This document shows, in pieces, positions 44,911 through 57,419 of a stretch of 64,000 bases of DNA. The translations under genes were made by a program, and so were the position numbers. The DNA comes from Callorhinus ursinus (lineage: Eukaryota; Chordata; Mammalia; Carnivora; Otariidae): the NCBI RefSeq assembly GCF_003265705.1, contig NW_020312827.1, positions 20,184,170-20,248,169 of the forward strand, written 5' to 3'. Numbering within the stretch: the stretch's first letter is position 1; each line of letters starts with the position of its first letter. The notes below the pieces were generated by a model that was given only the letters and a program-made list of their open reading frames with translations, was not told the origin of the DNA and did not search any database.

Positions 44911-45299
44911 TCACATCTGATGGAGGAAAGGGGAATTGGGAAAGAAATTGTAAGTAATCTATCACAGCTTTCTGGAGGAAAATATTACCACCTAAATACA
45001 TGCAAAGATTGGAAAATTAATTCTAAGTTAAGAAACTTTAAACTGAAAAACGATTCCTCTTTGAAGAGAGAATTTATGGATTTATCACTTTTGAAGTATC
45101 TGGAGTTAGAATCTGAATGTAACATATGGCCAGTAAATTAGTTTCCCTGAGTGACTGCCCTGCAGTCATCCTACCCCTCAGTGAAGATATTGTGTTGTGG
45201 TAGAAAGAATTGAGATGGAGACCTGAGTCTCCCACTCCCATATCCAGTGGATTATCCACAGATTAGCCAGCAAGCCTGTAGAATCACAAAAGCCCTTAA
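44911..45299. other. No feature recognised
   Basis: Unassigned DNA with a short frame on each strand. Confidence 0.45.
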
Positions 45300-45715
45300 A
45301 ATCAGAGCTCACTCCCGGTTGAAGGCAAAAGGAAATGTCAAAGAGATTCAAAGCATGAGAAAGACCTGATATGCTATTGCTGGTTTAAGGATAGAGGGAG
45401 CAATGTGATGGGGAGTGCAGGGGCCTCAAGGAGTTAAAAAAGGCGCTAGCCCTACAACCAGCAAGGAAATGGGGATCTCAGTCCCATGACCATAAGGAAC
45501 TGAATTTGGCAGACAATCTGAACGATCTTAAAAACAGATTCCTCCTGTGGGGCTTTGGGAAAGAAGGCAGTTCTGCCTGTGTCTTAATTCCAGGCTTGTG
45601 AGACTCCATGCAAAGGACCTCACTGAGCCACACCATACCCGGACTACTGATATATAGAACAGTTATACAAGTGGGTATTGTTTAAGCATTTCAGTTGCAA
45701 TAAAAAACTGATATA
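45300..45715 (+). mobile_element. MaLR (MLT1-type) LTR, sense, 3' end
   Basis: It contains AGAGATTCAAAGCATGAGAAAGACC, CTCAGTCCCATGACCATAAGGAACTGAATT, AGCCACACCATACCCGGACTACTGA and TATTGTTTAAGCATTTCAG, all in MLT1 order. A SINE has inserted at its right end. Confidence 0.9.
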
Positions 45716-45928
45716 GGGGCACCTGGGTGGCTCATTCAGTTAAGGATCTGACTCTTGATTTTGGCTCAGGTCGTGATCTCATGGTCTTGGGATCTAGCCC
45801 TGAGTCAGGTTCCATGCTCAGTGGGGAATCTGCTTGAGGATTCTCTCTCTCTCTGTCTCTGCCCCTCCCTCCCTCCCACTCATGCACTCTCTCTCAAATA
45901 AATAAATAAATCTTTAAAAATCGATATA
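45703..45928 (+). mobile_element. CAN SINE with 13-bp target duplication
   Basis: The body is 45716-45915: GGGGCACCTGGGTGGCTCA head, CT-rich middle, (AAATA)n AAATCTTT tail. The flanks AAAAACTGATATA (45703-45715) and AAAAATCGATATA (45916-45928) match at 11 of 13. Confidence 0.95.
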
Positions 45929-46131
45929 TAAATCATTGTAGGATTATGGCAAATCTGTTCTATGTTGTCATATAATCTTAAGCTTAAATCTCAGCTCATC
46001 AAGGGCTCAATTTACTATACCTCTCAAAGCATGGGCTTAGGAAACTAAGCCCCCAGCCCTTAAAGGAGGTGTGGCTTCACTGTGAGAATTAAATTAGTTG
46101 AGATATAAGAAAATGACTGGTATACCAAACA

Positions 46132-46690
46132 TTTTTTTTAATTAACTGAACTCCATAGTTTATTCAGATTTCCTTAGTTTTTGCCTGATGAGCTTTTCTG
46201 TTCTAGGATTTCACATGACATTTAGTTGTCATGTCTTTTGAAGCTCCTCTTCTCTGTAACAGTTTCTCAGACTCTCCTTGTTTTTGAAGACCTTGGCAGT
46301 TTTGCGGAGTACTGGTCAGGTGTTTTATAGAATGCCTCTCTATTGGAATTCATCTGATATTTTTCTCATGATTAGCCTGGAGTAATAGGGTTTGGAGAGA
46401 AGACCACAGAGACAAAGTGTCATTTTCACCATATCACATCAAAGGTACATGTGGCCTACATGATTTATGATTGTTGGTGTTGACCTCGATCCTCTACATG
46501 AGGTAGTTTGTCAGGTTTCTCTACTGTCAATTTGCTCTTTTATCCCCCCTCCAACCAGTGGTCTTTGGGAGGAAGTCGCTCTGCATAGCTCACGCTTTAG
46601 GACTAGGGAGTTATGCTCCACCTCCCTAGTTGGGGTGGTATCTACATAAATTATTTGGAGTTCTTCTTCATGAGAGATTTCATCATAAAC
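46132..46690 (-). mobile_element. Old LINE-1 3' UTR, antisense
   Basis: T-run at the left end (46132-46139), then the antisense 3' UTR phrases of an L1M-age element: CTCCATAGTTTATTCAGATTTCCTTAGTTTTTGCC, CATTTAGTTGTCATGTC, GACCTTGGCAGTTTTGCGGAGTACTGGTCAGG, AGTTATGCTCCACCTCC, ATCTACATAAATTATTTGGAGTTCTTC. No ORF2 part is attached. Confidence 0.88.
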
Positions 46691-48374
46691 TTTTAATACA
46701 CTTAATGCACTTTTAGTTCTCAAAGGCTTCCAAATTCTGATTTTACAATATCATCTTCCTCTCTCTGAATACAACCCAAAACCTGATTAGAGAAAACGGA
46801 ATTATCATCCAAGAGGAGAATTTGCAATCTCTCTCAGAAATGGGGCAGTGTTGTGCAGATAGTCATTTTCAGATGACATCTGTTCTAGTCATTATCTTTC
46901 TCCCAACAAAAATAAATTTGATTCAGTTCAAGGTTTCAAGAGGTCACACAACTGTCTCTCAACCTCTCACTAAGCCTGTTTCTCACGTCCAGATGTCACA
47001 GGCATCAGATCACAATCTTCAGCTTTGAAAACCAGTGTTCTTGAGAGTGCTTCAACACTGTGCACTTTTGACATAAGCAGCAGGACAAAGAACACCTACA
47101 GCATTTAATTCTCTGTCTGTATTAGTCTAGGTGATGGTGGTGATCCTTGGCACAACCATAATAAGCCAGAGGAAAGAGTACAATGAAAGAAAGGAATGGA
47201 CAGAAGCAATGAACTTCCCAATTAGAGGGCAAGATGAAGAATAGACTGACCTGCTTGCTGGTTCCAAACTGTTGAGCTGCAACTCCAAACCACCAACCAG
47301 AGCACAGAGTGTAGAAATTCCATGAAAGAAGCTACCTCTGCAGTGTCTCCAGCCTTGTCTGAAGGCAGGAGGATGAGAAATGCTGGGAGACATTTTCTGC
47401 CTACAAAATTGTTTTAGTACAGCTTGCACATTGGAGAGCTTGGCCAGCTCTGGCAAGCTCTTAGAGGAACATCTGTGCTTCTAAGCCTCGGTTTAGCAGA
47501 CCCCAGACCTCACACCAGTGCCATCATTACCCACTGAAATTCAGAGCAATATCAGGTATTGACAGTCTCCCGAATTTTCCCACCTAAAGGAAATACGCAA
47601 TTAAACTATGGGCAGAGGACAGGAAAGGGAAGAGAGGTGCCAAGTAATTTTTATGGAACATTTAATATAAACAACCCAAAAGCTCAGGTATGGAAAATCT
47701 ACATCAAGAGCTTGTTCTGAGGATGAAAATTCACTCATGGAAGGGGAGAGAGAAGAAATAAAAAGGTCTCAAAACTCTATGAAACTGACACCACCAGTTT
47801 TTTCTAGAATTATATAGTCAACTATCTTCTTAATTGTTTCTAAGATACACAAGTAATACCTTCAAAGGTTAACTATAGTTGTCATCATCCACAATGAAGG
47901 CTTGAGCCTTGATTAGCCTGTAAACCCAGTATCATCAGTCTCAAGGCTTCCTCAACAGTCCTTATAGACCTGTAGTTCCTGGGATAATTTAAAAGACCAC
48001 ATGGCTTACGGTCTCACACTTATTATCCTTGAGGGTGAGGGACAAGGTGTGTGCAAAACAGTCATTAGGGTATTCTATGCCTATCTCATAGGTCTATAAT
48101 ATTTTTTCTTGATATATATACTATAAGAAACTCTTCTCCCGGTATAGTATTTAATTATGTCCCTATTCCAGCCCCTCCCAAGAAAGTAATGTGATTACTC
48201 ACATCTTATGACATATCATGGGGTAAGTGGAGAGTATGTCCAAGAAGAACATGATCAACTGGTTGTTTGCCACTGCAAACTTTGCCCTTTGTCCTCGAAA
48301 TTTACTTTGAAGACCCTCAGGATTTCTTGATATCTTGTGAAATTCCACAATAACACAATAGGTTGAAATTACAA
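46691..48374. other. No confident feature; weak L2 at about 47116-47260
   Basis: The stretch GTATTAGTCTAGGTGATGGTGGTG resembles an antisense L2 phrase. The remainder is unassigned; short frames on both strands look random. Confidence 0.4.
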
Positions 48375-48560
48375 TGTCACAATGCTGTTCTAAACAAGGT
48401 GCATGTGTTAATTCATTTCATGTAACAATACTGAGAAAATTGCTATTGTTGTCCTTGTTTTACAAATGAAAAAAGTGGGGCACAAAGAGTTAAGTAAGCT
48501 AATCAAGATTATATAACTAGTAAGTGAAGGGTTGAGTTTTGACTTTGGCAATGAGAACAC
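48375..48560 (-). mobile_element. MIR, antisense
   Basis: TGTTAATTCATTTCATGTAACAA, CTTGTTTTACAAATGAAAAAAGTGGGGCAC, AAAGAGTTAAGTAAGC and ATTATATAACTAGTAAGTGAAGGG: antisense MIR core. Confidence 0.85.
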
Positions 48561-49349
48561 ATATTCTTAGTTATTATACTGTTCTTTCCCAGGACCCAGG
48601 CATATTGGTCATCTGATGTATGGGTCCCTCCCTAAGGGGATTCTACTCATTGAGTAGGAGACAAGACAAAAACCAATATATGACAACATGAATGAATACC
48701 AAGAGCAGTTATGAACTGACACCTTTTACTTAAGTAGGAACCCAGACTTTCAACTGAGGATATCCTAAGGCACCAAAGAAAGAGAAATGATTGTTAATCT
48801 GTCTTCTGACCTGAGCAGAGCCACTTGTCAACATGGATAATTCTAAATTTTATCTTTCAAATTTTATCTTTCATACACATCCCATTGTTTTGGTCCTCAA
48901 ACAGAACTGGACTCTGGGTACAAGTGTCCAACGGATAAGAAACACTCTCCCAGACTGTGTATTGCTGAGACAGAGGCATTTATCTTTGTGAGGCATAATA
49001 AAGCTGTTAACAGAGAGTATACACCAGGTCAATAAAACAGAAAGGTTTGCAGACAGTGACTTGGGCTTCTGGAAAAACCAAGGGTCTATCTAAAAGGTAG
49101 CTTGCTAAGGATTGTTTAAACCTGTGCACTGGTTCATGGAGTCTGGAGACGAGGAGTCTAATCATCACCTGGACAATGGAAAAATCATGGGAAGAGTGGT
49201 GACAGAGAAAGCACTTCTCTGCTCATTTTTCTCCATGTAGCAAATCAAGTTTTTGTTTGTTTTCAATTTTCTCTAGTTTACAAGATGAAAATTTCCTACC
49301 AACTAAACTTGTTTTCATATCTGCAAGTCCTGCATATCATTGCTCTTGA
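48561..49349. other. No feature recognised
   Basis: Unassigned sequence. Confidence 0.45.
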
Positions 49350-49490
49350 CTCTGACAAAATGAATCTTTTCAGTCCTGCCTCAGGCCTCTGTCTTTGCCC
49401 TTCCCTCTCTCTGATATGTCTTTCACCACATTGCACTACCCTTACCTCTTGGTCAATTTAACCACTCTTCCTTACAGTCTTAATGAAGCA
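49350..49490 (+). mobile_element. LINE-2 fragment
   Basis: Sense L2 phrase TGCCTCAGGCCTCTGTCTTTGCCCTTCCCTC with following CACCACATTGCACTACCC. Short and diverged. Confidence 0.55.
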
Positions 49491-51529
49491 ATACAATGGA
49501 TATCTACTATAAACTATTCAGGGATGACTAGGAGGTGATGAAACAGAACTTGCAAGTTTAGACAATTGGTTCAAAGTTGGGTGATGAGTGGAAAATGAGG
49601 CCAGGGGCTTTAGTATATTTGAGGGAAATGGGTTTTCTGACACAGGGAACCCTAAGCATATTTGTACTCAGAGGGAACCTGGGCTCCATTTGTTGGACAA
49701 GAGAGGGAGACCAAAGAAACAATCAAAGGAGAGGTTGACTGCAATTTAAGGATCAGAGAAGGAAAAGTTAACCTTGGAAAAGAGGAGATGGGGTTATCAC
49801 AATCTTGGAGTGAAGGTCCACAAGGCATCAGACAAATTGGAGAAATTTGAACATCCTCTGACCTCCCACAGCCACTTCTAAGCACATAGTATTTTCTCAC
49901 CTTCATTATGAAGATGGAAATGTGGGGTTGAGAAGACACATATTCCTGTCTTGGGGCTATAAAGATAAAAGTTATGCTGAATTAAGTCAGATTGTTGAAA
50001 TGCTTATATAAAGTGCTTCATATGCTTGGCTTGAATGCCAAATGTAGTCCCTGAAAATAAAAACACAAATGTATGCTCTAAAAAGATAAATATCCTGTAG
50101 ATGCCATCAGATATGAGCCAAAAGTAGGAAAGATACAATGAAGAAGCATAGACTTTTAAGTACTCCATTCACTTTTCTGGATGGATGAGAAAAAATCTAT
50201 GAATTGCCCCTGTAGACCTGTGAATATCTTCAGTTGCCATAACAAAGGGAGGCAAGTTACTTGAAATTTTTAAATCTTGAACCCTAAGCACATGGTATAT
50301 CTTAAGGAGTAAAACTGCACAATTTCACAGAAGGGAAAATTCTGACCTTAGCAATATGTGATGTCCCAGTGGATATGAGGATTAAATGTTTGAACAGGCA
50401 GTTGTAATACAGCAGGGAACTTACAACAACCACTGAGGCATGAAATGTGAAAGAAATAACAAAGCGTGTTCGGGTTATAAAAGGCAGCATTAAATGTTTG
50501 CTGATGTGATTGTAAGAGCGAAGGTTTACCCATGATATGCTCTATACACATGAAAGTAAGGATGAGATCGTGTGTGGAGTATGACACTGCTCAAATAAGA
50601 GCCAGAAAGAACAAGGGGACAGAGGACTAATAAGCTGAATACAAAGAAAGCAGCAATGGTGAGATGCACTTGATAAAGCAATAGGAAAAAAACCCAGATG
50701 GCAATTTAAGGATTTGTAAGGCTCTGAAAAAGCCAAATGAAACTGTCAAAGAGGAACAATTTCATCTGCCAAGCCAAAGCAGAACAATGGAAGAAATGGC
50801 AGGAGTACTGGGGATTTCTAAAGCAGATGTTGTTTCTGGTTCCTGGCCTGTGTTTCTGACTGGATCCAGTTCTAGAATGTATCCATGGCCTGTACCACAG
50901 CTGGAGTCTGACTTGGAGACACAGCAGAGCATTCTATGAGCAGCACAGTCAGTGGATGAAAAGGGGAAGAGAGAGAAATCAACACTACACAGTCAGGTTG
51001 TTGGAGCCAACGAGAGAAAACAACTTTTGAGTTCAGTTCCTGTATCTCTTCCATGCTGTTAAGTCTCCATCTAGGCACTTAGTCTCTTGTGGTCTTTGCT
51101 TCTTCATTGGGGATGGAGCGACTTGGTAATGAGTATTTATTGTACAGAAACTCCACTAGGGTGTTAGAATAAGTACGGCATAATCAGCCATTTTACTCCT
51201 TGTTAAAGCAGGCTATATAGAAAATTGAATAACTCCAGGAATCCCACTTGAAAAGTGAGTATTATAAGAAGATTTTAAGATTAAGCAAAAATAATGGCCT
51301 TAGTCCCCATCTCAGGATGTGGGGACCATATGATTCAAAGGAAACCAAATTTGACAATGTAAAAATGAAAGCACTTCAAAAAATAGCTTTGCTACAGAAT
51401 TCTCAGTGGTAGTCCAGGCTTCAAATGAATACTTAATCTTTTGGGAAATCCATCCCAGTGGCAAATCTAAAACAGTTGATGTTCATCCCCACTGAGTCTA
51501 GACACAAAAAAGTGGGGACTCTTATAATG
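49491..51529. other. No feature recognised
   Basis: About 2 kb of AT-rich DNA without recognisable repeat, RNA gene or coding signal. Short frames at 49652-49939 (-) and 50348-50587 (-) have no family resemblance. Confidence 0.45.
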
Positions 51530-51868
51530 CTTTTGTATTCGATAGGATACTTCCATTGTAAGCAACAAAAACAAATGTGCTAACTTAAGCAAAAAGGAAA
51601 TGTATTAGAAGGATGTTGGTAAGAGAATAAAGAACCAGGCTTGAAACCTGGCAGTTCCAAACATGTAAGCAGCAGGAAGGACTCAAAGAGCCTCTGCCAC
51701 TGAAATAGTTGAACCCAATCATTTATCCTCCTTATGTCACTCTACTCAAGATTCATAGTCCCAGAGCAAGAGTCTGCTGAGATTAGCTTGGGTCATATGT
51801 CTGCCCTTCAGGTAGAGAAAAGTAGGGAAACTTTGATGTACAGTCTCCCTAAGAACAGGCAATTGAAG
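51530..51868. mobile_element. Old unassigned repeat fragment
   Basis: The order TTGTAAGCAACAAAAACAAATGTGCTAACTTAAGCAAAAAGGAAATGTATTAGAAGG is a phrase pattern I know from an ancient interspersed repeat, but I cannot name the family. Boundaries are approximate. Confidence 0.35.
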
Positions 51869-52095
51869 AAAGGTAATTCCCTAGGCGCCTGGGTGGCTCA
51901 GTTGGTTAAGCGACTGCCTTCAGCTCAGGTCATAATCCTGGAGTCCCGGGATCGAGTCCCACATCGGGCTCCCTGCTCAGCAGGGAGTCTGCTTCTCCCT
52001 CTGACCCTCTTCCCTCTCGTGCCTCTCTATCTCTCATTCTCTCTCTCTCAAATAAATAAATAAAAATCTTTAAAAAAAAAAAAGGTAATTCCCTA
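51869..52095 (+). mobile_element. CAN SINE, young, 15-bp target duplication
   Basis: The body is 51884-52080. The RNA polymerase III A box TGGCTCAGTTGG (51894-51905) and B box GGATCGAGTCC (51949-51959) are intact. The perfect flanking repeat AAAGGTAATTCCCTA lies at 51869-51883 and 52081-52095, with a 13-A tail end. Low divergence makes this one of the two youngest SINEs here. Confidence 0.98.
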
Positions 52096-52269
52096 CAAGA
52101 ATATCAAGAACTAATACAAAAGAAAAATGGATGCTGGGCAGTGTAAAACAAATAAAACACAAGAATTTGTTTAAATTTAAAAAAAAATCTTGACATAAGA
52201 ATTTTAATGAAGAAGCAACTATTGTTGCTATTGTTACTAATACATGTCAAAACAGAATAGGGCAAACCA

Positions 52270-52735
52270 CACTGATGGTTAATTTCATATGTCAACTTGA
52301 CTGGATCATGAAATGCGCAGACGTTTGGTCAAGCACTATTCTGGGTGTGTCTGTGAGGGTGTTTCTGATTGAAATTAACCTTTGAATCCTTAGACTGAGT
52401 ATATTCTATTGCCTTCCTAATGTGAGTGGCCCTCATCCAGTCAATGAGGGCCTGAATAGAACAAAAAGGTAAACCCTCCCCTGATTAAGAGGGACCTCCT
52501 TTTGCCTTGAGTTGACAGGTTTTTCCCTGCCTCCAGACTTGAACTGAAACACCAGCTCTTTCTGGATCTCAAGGCTGCCAGCATTCGGACTAGAACTCAC
52601 ACTACTGGCTCCTTAAGTCACCAGCTTAGAGAATGCAGGTCTTGGGATTTGCCAGCCTCCATAATTGCATGAGCCAATTCTTTATAATGAACAAACAATT
52701 GATTCTGTTTCTCTGGAGAACCCTAATACACTCAT
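52270..52735 (+). mobile_element. ERVL-type LTR (MLT2-like), sense
   Basis: It starts GATGGTTAATTTCATATGTCAACTTGACTGG, has GGTCAAGCACTATTCTGGGTGTGTCTGTGAGGGTGTTTC and GGCCTGAATAGAACAAAAAGG, and ends TTCTGTTTCTCTGGAGAACCCTAATACA. Full-length order. The family name is from memory of this text. Confidence 0.85.
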
Positions 52736-52844
52736 CTCCTTGAGTAAAGATATAGAAGTACATGTTTTCCTCCCCTGCTATATTTAGAGTAGCTTGCCTT
52801 ATGCTATAGTCATTTCATTGATGCTTTGTATCATTTGTCTTTCT

Positions 52845-53165
52845 GCAGTGGGCACTGGACTTGAAATCAGAAAACTAATTTTAAGTACTAGCTTTGACGT
52901 CAATTTAATCTTGTAAGAACTTGTAGCCTTCATTTTTCCCATCTGCCAGATTTGGGCAACAATATTTATATAGCATGATGGCTTTGAGAAATAAATGACG
53001 TAATTAAAGAGAAAGTGTCCAGCTGATTCTGATAAACAGTAGGTGTTCAACTAATGTTTATAACACCCAATATGGAATATAAATCAGGGCAGGTTCCATG
53101 TCGTCTACTTTCTTGTATACATTCCCCAAAGAGTTAGACATAGTAGATACTTGAGAAATGTCTGT
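52845..53165 (+). mobile_element. MIR followed by LINE-2 3' tip
   Basis: 52845-53060 reads like a sense MIR (TGGACTTGAAATCAG..., CATTTTTCCCATCTGCC, ...TAAACAGTAGGTGTTCAAC). 53075-53165 reads like an L2 3' end (CAGGGCAGGTTCCATGTCG, GACATAGTAGATACTTGAGAAATG). Confidence 0.7.
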
Positions 53166-53319
53166 GGGCAAAAATGAAATAAGCAGATAAAAACTCTTTC
53201 TTTGGTTTCTAAAATCATACACACCACTATGTACATGAAATGAAGTGTGAATTACAGAGTTAACCAAATAATATTAACCACGAACACATGGCATGTGATC
53301 TCAGCACAAAAATGAGCAA

Positions 53320-55445
53320 TTGGTGAACAACACTAGAGACCAAATGAACCTAACAGACTTATACAGAGCATTCTATCCAAAAACAGCAGAATACACATTT
53401 TTCTCAAGGGCACATGAAACATTTTCTAGGATAGACCGTATGTTAAGCCACAAAACAAGTCTTAGCAAATTCAAGAAGATTGAAATCATACCAAGCGTCT
53501 TTTCTGACCTCGTGACATAAAACTAGAAATGAATAACAAGAGGAAAACTGGAGAATTCACGAATACATGGAAATTAAACAACAATCTCCTGAACAACCAA
53601 TGGATCAAAGAAGAACTTAAAGGGAAAATAAAAAAAGTTTCTTGAGACAAATGAAAATGGAAGCACAACATACCAAAGCTTGTACAATACAACAAAAAGC
53701 AGTTCTAAGAGGGAAGTTTACAGCAATAAATAACTGCATTAAGAAGCAAAAAATATTTCAAATAAACAACATAACTATACACCTTAAGGACTTAGGAAAA
53801 GAATAAACTGAGCCCAAAGTTAGCAGAAGAAAGGAAATTATAAAAATTAGAACAAAAATAAATGAAATAGGGAACAGAAAAATAATAGAAAAGACTAACC
53901 AAACTAAGAGTTGGTTCTTTGAAAAGATAAACAAAATTGACAAACCCTTAGCTAGACTAACCAAGGAAAAAATAGAGGGGACCCAAATCTACAAAATTAT
54001 ATATGAAAAAGGAGAAACAACTGATACCACAAAAATTCAAAAGATCATAGGGGGCTATAAATAATTATGCACCAACAAACTGGATAACCTAGAAGAAATG
54101 GAAAAATTCTTAAAAATGTACAATTTACCAGAACTAGACCAGAAAGAAATAGAAAATCTGAGTAGACCAGTAACTAGTGAGGAGATTGAATCAGTAATCA
54201 AAAATTTCCCAAGGAAGAAAAGCCCAGGAGCAGATGGCTGCACCGGTAATTTTACTAAGCATTTAAAGAAGAATTAACACCAATCCTTCTCAAACTCTTC
54301 CAAAAAAATTGAAAAGGGGGAAAGACTCCCATCTCATTTTATAAAGCCAGCATGATCCTGATACCAAAACCACAGAAGGACACTACTAGAAAAGAAAACT
54401 ACGTGCTAATATCCCTGATGAGTATAGATGCAAACATTCTCAATAAAATACCAGCAAACAAAATTCAGCAGCATGTTAAACAGATCATTCACCATGATCC
54501 AATGGGATTTATCCCTGAAATGTAGAGATGTTTCAACATATGCAAACCAATCAATGTGATATATCACATTAGTAGAATGAAAGAAAAGAACTGTATGAAC
54601 ATTTCAATAGCTTTAGAAAAAAAGTTTGACAAAATTCAACATCCATTCATGATAAAAGGAACATATCTCAACACAATAAAGGCCATATATGACAAGCCCA
54701 CAACTAACATCATATTCAATGGTAAAAGGTTGAAAGCTTTTCCTAAGATCAGGAACAAGACAATATTTGCACAACATATATCTGATAATAGGTTAACATC
54801 CAAAATATGTAAAGAACTCAGCTCAATAGAAAAAATAATAATAACCTAATTAAAAAATGGGCTAAGGACCTGAATAACTATTTCTCCAAAAGAACAACAG
54901 GTACATGAAAGGATGCTCAATATCATTAGTCATTAGGAAAATGTAAATTAAAACCACAATGAGATATTACCCCCGCCTGTTAGAATCATCATCATCAAAA
55001 AGACAAGAGAGAACAAATGTTGGCATATATGTAGAGAAATGGGGACCTTTGTGCACTGTCGGTGGGGTTGCAAATTGGTACACCACTATGGAAAACAGTA
55101 TGGAAGTTCCTCAAAAAATTGAAATATAACTACCATACCATCCAGCAATTCCACTCTGGGAATATGTTCAAAGGAAATGAAACTACTAATTCGAAAAGAT
55201 ATGTGGACCCCTATGATCATAGCAGCGTGGTTTACAACAGCCAAGACATGGAAACAACCTAAGAGTCCATCGATGGATGATGGATGAATGAATATGCAAT
55301 GGAATATTATTCAGCCATAAAAAAATCAACAAGGAATTCCCACCATTTGCAATAAAACAGATACACCTTGAAGGCATTATGCTAAGTGAAATAAGTCAGA
55401 CAAAGACAAATACTGTGTGATCTCACTACTGTGTGGAATTTAAAA
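53320..55445 (+). pseudogene. LINE-1 ORF2 remnant, frameshifted and internally deleted
   Basis: The first open piece (53320-53520) is the late endonuclease segment. Recognisable ORF2 text continues to about 54750, where the RT text (up to the stretch before the catalytic region) is followed directly by C-terminal text at about 54765. By comparison with the family layout, more than a kilobase between RT and the C-terminal region is missing. Further stops and frameshifts break every frame. Non-functional. Confidence 0.85.
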
Positions 55446-55526
55446 AACAAACTAATTAAAACCAGCCCATAGAAAAAAAGGTCAGACATGTAGATACTGG
55501 ATGCAAAGGATCATGTCAGAGGAATT

Positions 55527-55752
55527 AGAAGAAGGTGGTCAGGGCGCCTGGGTGGCTCAGTTGGTTAAGCGACTGCCTTCGGCTCAGGTCATGATCCTGG
55601 AGTCCTGGGGTTGAGTCCCACATCGGGCTCCCTGCTCGGCAGGGAGTCTGCTTCTCCCTCTGACCCTCTTCCCTCTCGTGCTCTCTATCTCTCAATCTCT
55701 CTCTCTCTGAAATAAATAAATAAAATCTTTAAAAAAAAAAGAAGAAGGTGGT
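55527..55752 (+). mobile_element. CAN SINE, young, nested in LINE-1, 13-bp duplication
   Basis: The body is about 55540-55739. A box TGGCTCAGTTGG and the following head are intact; the B-box region is slightly changed (GGGGTTGAGTCC). Perfect flanks AGAAGAAGGTGGT lie at 55527-55539 and 55740-55752. The tail is (AAATA)n plus A10. Confidence 0.97.
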
Positions 55753-56075
55753 GAAAATGTGCAAACTTCCACTTTGAAGATAAATAAGTACTAGGGATAT
55801 AATGTACAGCATCATGACTATAGCTAATGCTGTTAGATGCTATATAAGAAAGTTAAGAGAGTAAATCCTGAGTTCTCAACACAAGGAGAAATTTTTTGCT
55901 TTTTCTTTTTTTCTTTCTTTTCTTTTTATTGTATCTATATGAGAAGATGGATGTTAGCTGAATTTCATAATTTATGTGAATTTCACAATATATGTAAATC
56001 AAGCCATCTTGCTGTATGCCGTAAACTTACACAGTGTTGTATGTCAATTATTTCTCAATAAACCTCAAGGGGAAA

Positions 56076-56764
56076 ATGGCAATTTTGTAAGACAAGTGCC
56101 ATCTTCTAGGAAGAGGAATTCAACATCTTGCTAGTAAAAGTGTGATCCTTAAGATAAATGACAGGGCCAATGCTATGGGGGAGGGGATGTATGTTAGGAC
56201 AGATTTTCTATCATCCTCAAAAAAACAAAATTGAAGTCAATGCTGATGATATCTTCAATGTTATTGACATAACTCTAGTGAGCATGCCTTATTTTACTAT
56301 CATCGCCATGGATCACTTCTCAATGGAAAATAATCTGCTGACAACTGGGAAAAGTAATATTTCTATCTCATATCTCAGGATTTTAAGGGTCAACTATTCT
56401 AGTTTAATCTCTCCTTTAACTATTCATTTGAATTGTGCTTATATAACCTGAAAATAAACTTTTTGTCATGTCAAATAACAGATATGATGCAATCACTTAT
56501 TTTGGCCTTGCGAGGGCATAGCCACAGAGAAAGATGCACAGTAGTAACTCCTGATTCCAATAGTATGAGGTTTTTATTTTTTTTTGGTATGGCTAGCAAA
56601 ATCTGAAGGCAGTGAAAAGAAAAAAAATCTCCATAGAGTCATAAAATGTAAGTATGTAAATTCTTTAAGAGTATCCAATCCTTTGATTTTAAGAAAACTG
56701 AAACCCAAAAAGAATATGAAGATTTCTAATTTTTACAGGACTGGTTTTGAACATGATCCAGATT
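56076..56764. other. No feature recognised
   Basis: Unassigned AT-rich DNA; the frame at 56158-56451 resembles nothing known. Confidence 0.45.
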
Positions 56765-57290
56765 ATCTGACTCATTCTTTAACTCATTCTTTCAGAAAAT
56801 ACTAATTAAGCATCACCTTGTGCCAGGCATTGTTTAGAAACTGAAAACACAGACAGAAAAGGACAGCTTTCTCATGAAACTTGTATTTTAGGAGAGAGAA
56901 ATGACAACAAGAAAGTAAACAAATAACTAAGAGAGCCCTAGATAATGAAAAGTGCTATAGAGAAAACAATTTGGGATAATGTGCCAGGGTATTATGTGGA
57001 TGCTTCTTCAAAGGGAGTTGTCAGCAAAGAACCCCTCAAGAAAGCGACGTTTGAACGGAATCAAAGATCACAAAGAACCAGTCTTGCAAAGACCCAGGGA
57101 AAGCACATTCAAGGCAGAGCCTGAGCAAGTGCAAAGTCCTTGGAATGGCCTACACTTGACAGATTTGAGGGACAGGGAGAAAGCCAGTGTGGTTGTAACA
57201 TATGGATGAGGAAGAAAGTGGTGACCCAAGATGGAGGTATTTACAGCCATGATGAGAAATTGGGACTTTATTTGGAATGGAAAGAATACT
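56765..57290 (-). mobile_element. LINE-2, antisense, about 0.5 kb
   Basis: TCATTCTTTCAGAAAATACTAATTAAGCATCACCTTGTGCCAGGCATTG start, AAGTGCTATAGAGAAAA, GTTTGAACGG, AAGTGCAAAGTCCTTGG, and the GAGGAAGAAAGTGG end: antisense L2 order along the whole stretch. Confidence 0.82.
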
Positions 57291-57419
57291 CTCAGTCCAG
57301 TGCTCTCACAGTCCAGTGTTCCCCATTATCATGAAGCTGAACATTTTCTGGCAACAAATGACTCTACTTCTGGAAAAATAACTAAAAAGCAGGTTTGGCT
57401 CCTTTGCTAAAGAATTTCA

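Larger units (their letters stand above)
53310..56075 (+). mobile_element. Older LINE-1 (L1MA/L1MB-age), internally deleted
   Basis: It runs from within the ORF2 endonuclease region, through part of the reverse transcriptase, then jumps to the C-terminal region and the 3' UTR. The 3' end (TGTTGTATGTCAATTATTTCTCAATAAACCTC, 56035-56067) is typical of L1MA/L1MB elements. A young SINE sits at 55540-55739. The element is older than the carnivore L1s at 0-1.6 and 15-16 kb. Confidence 0.88.
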
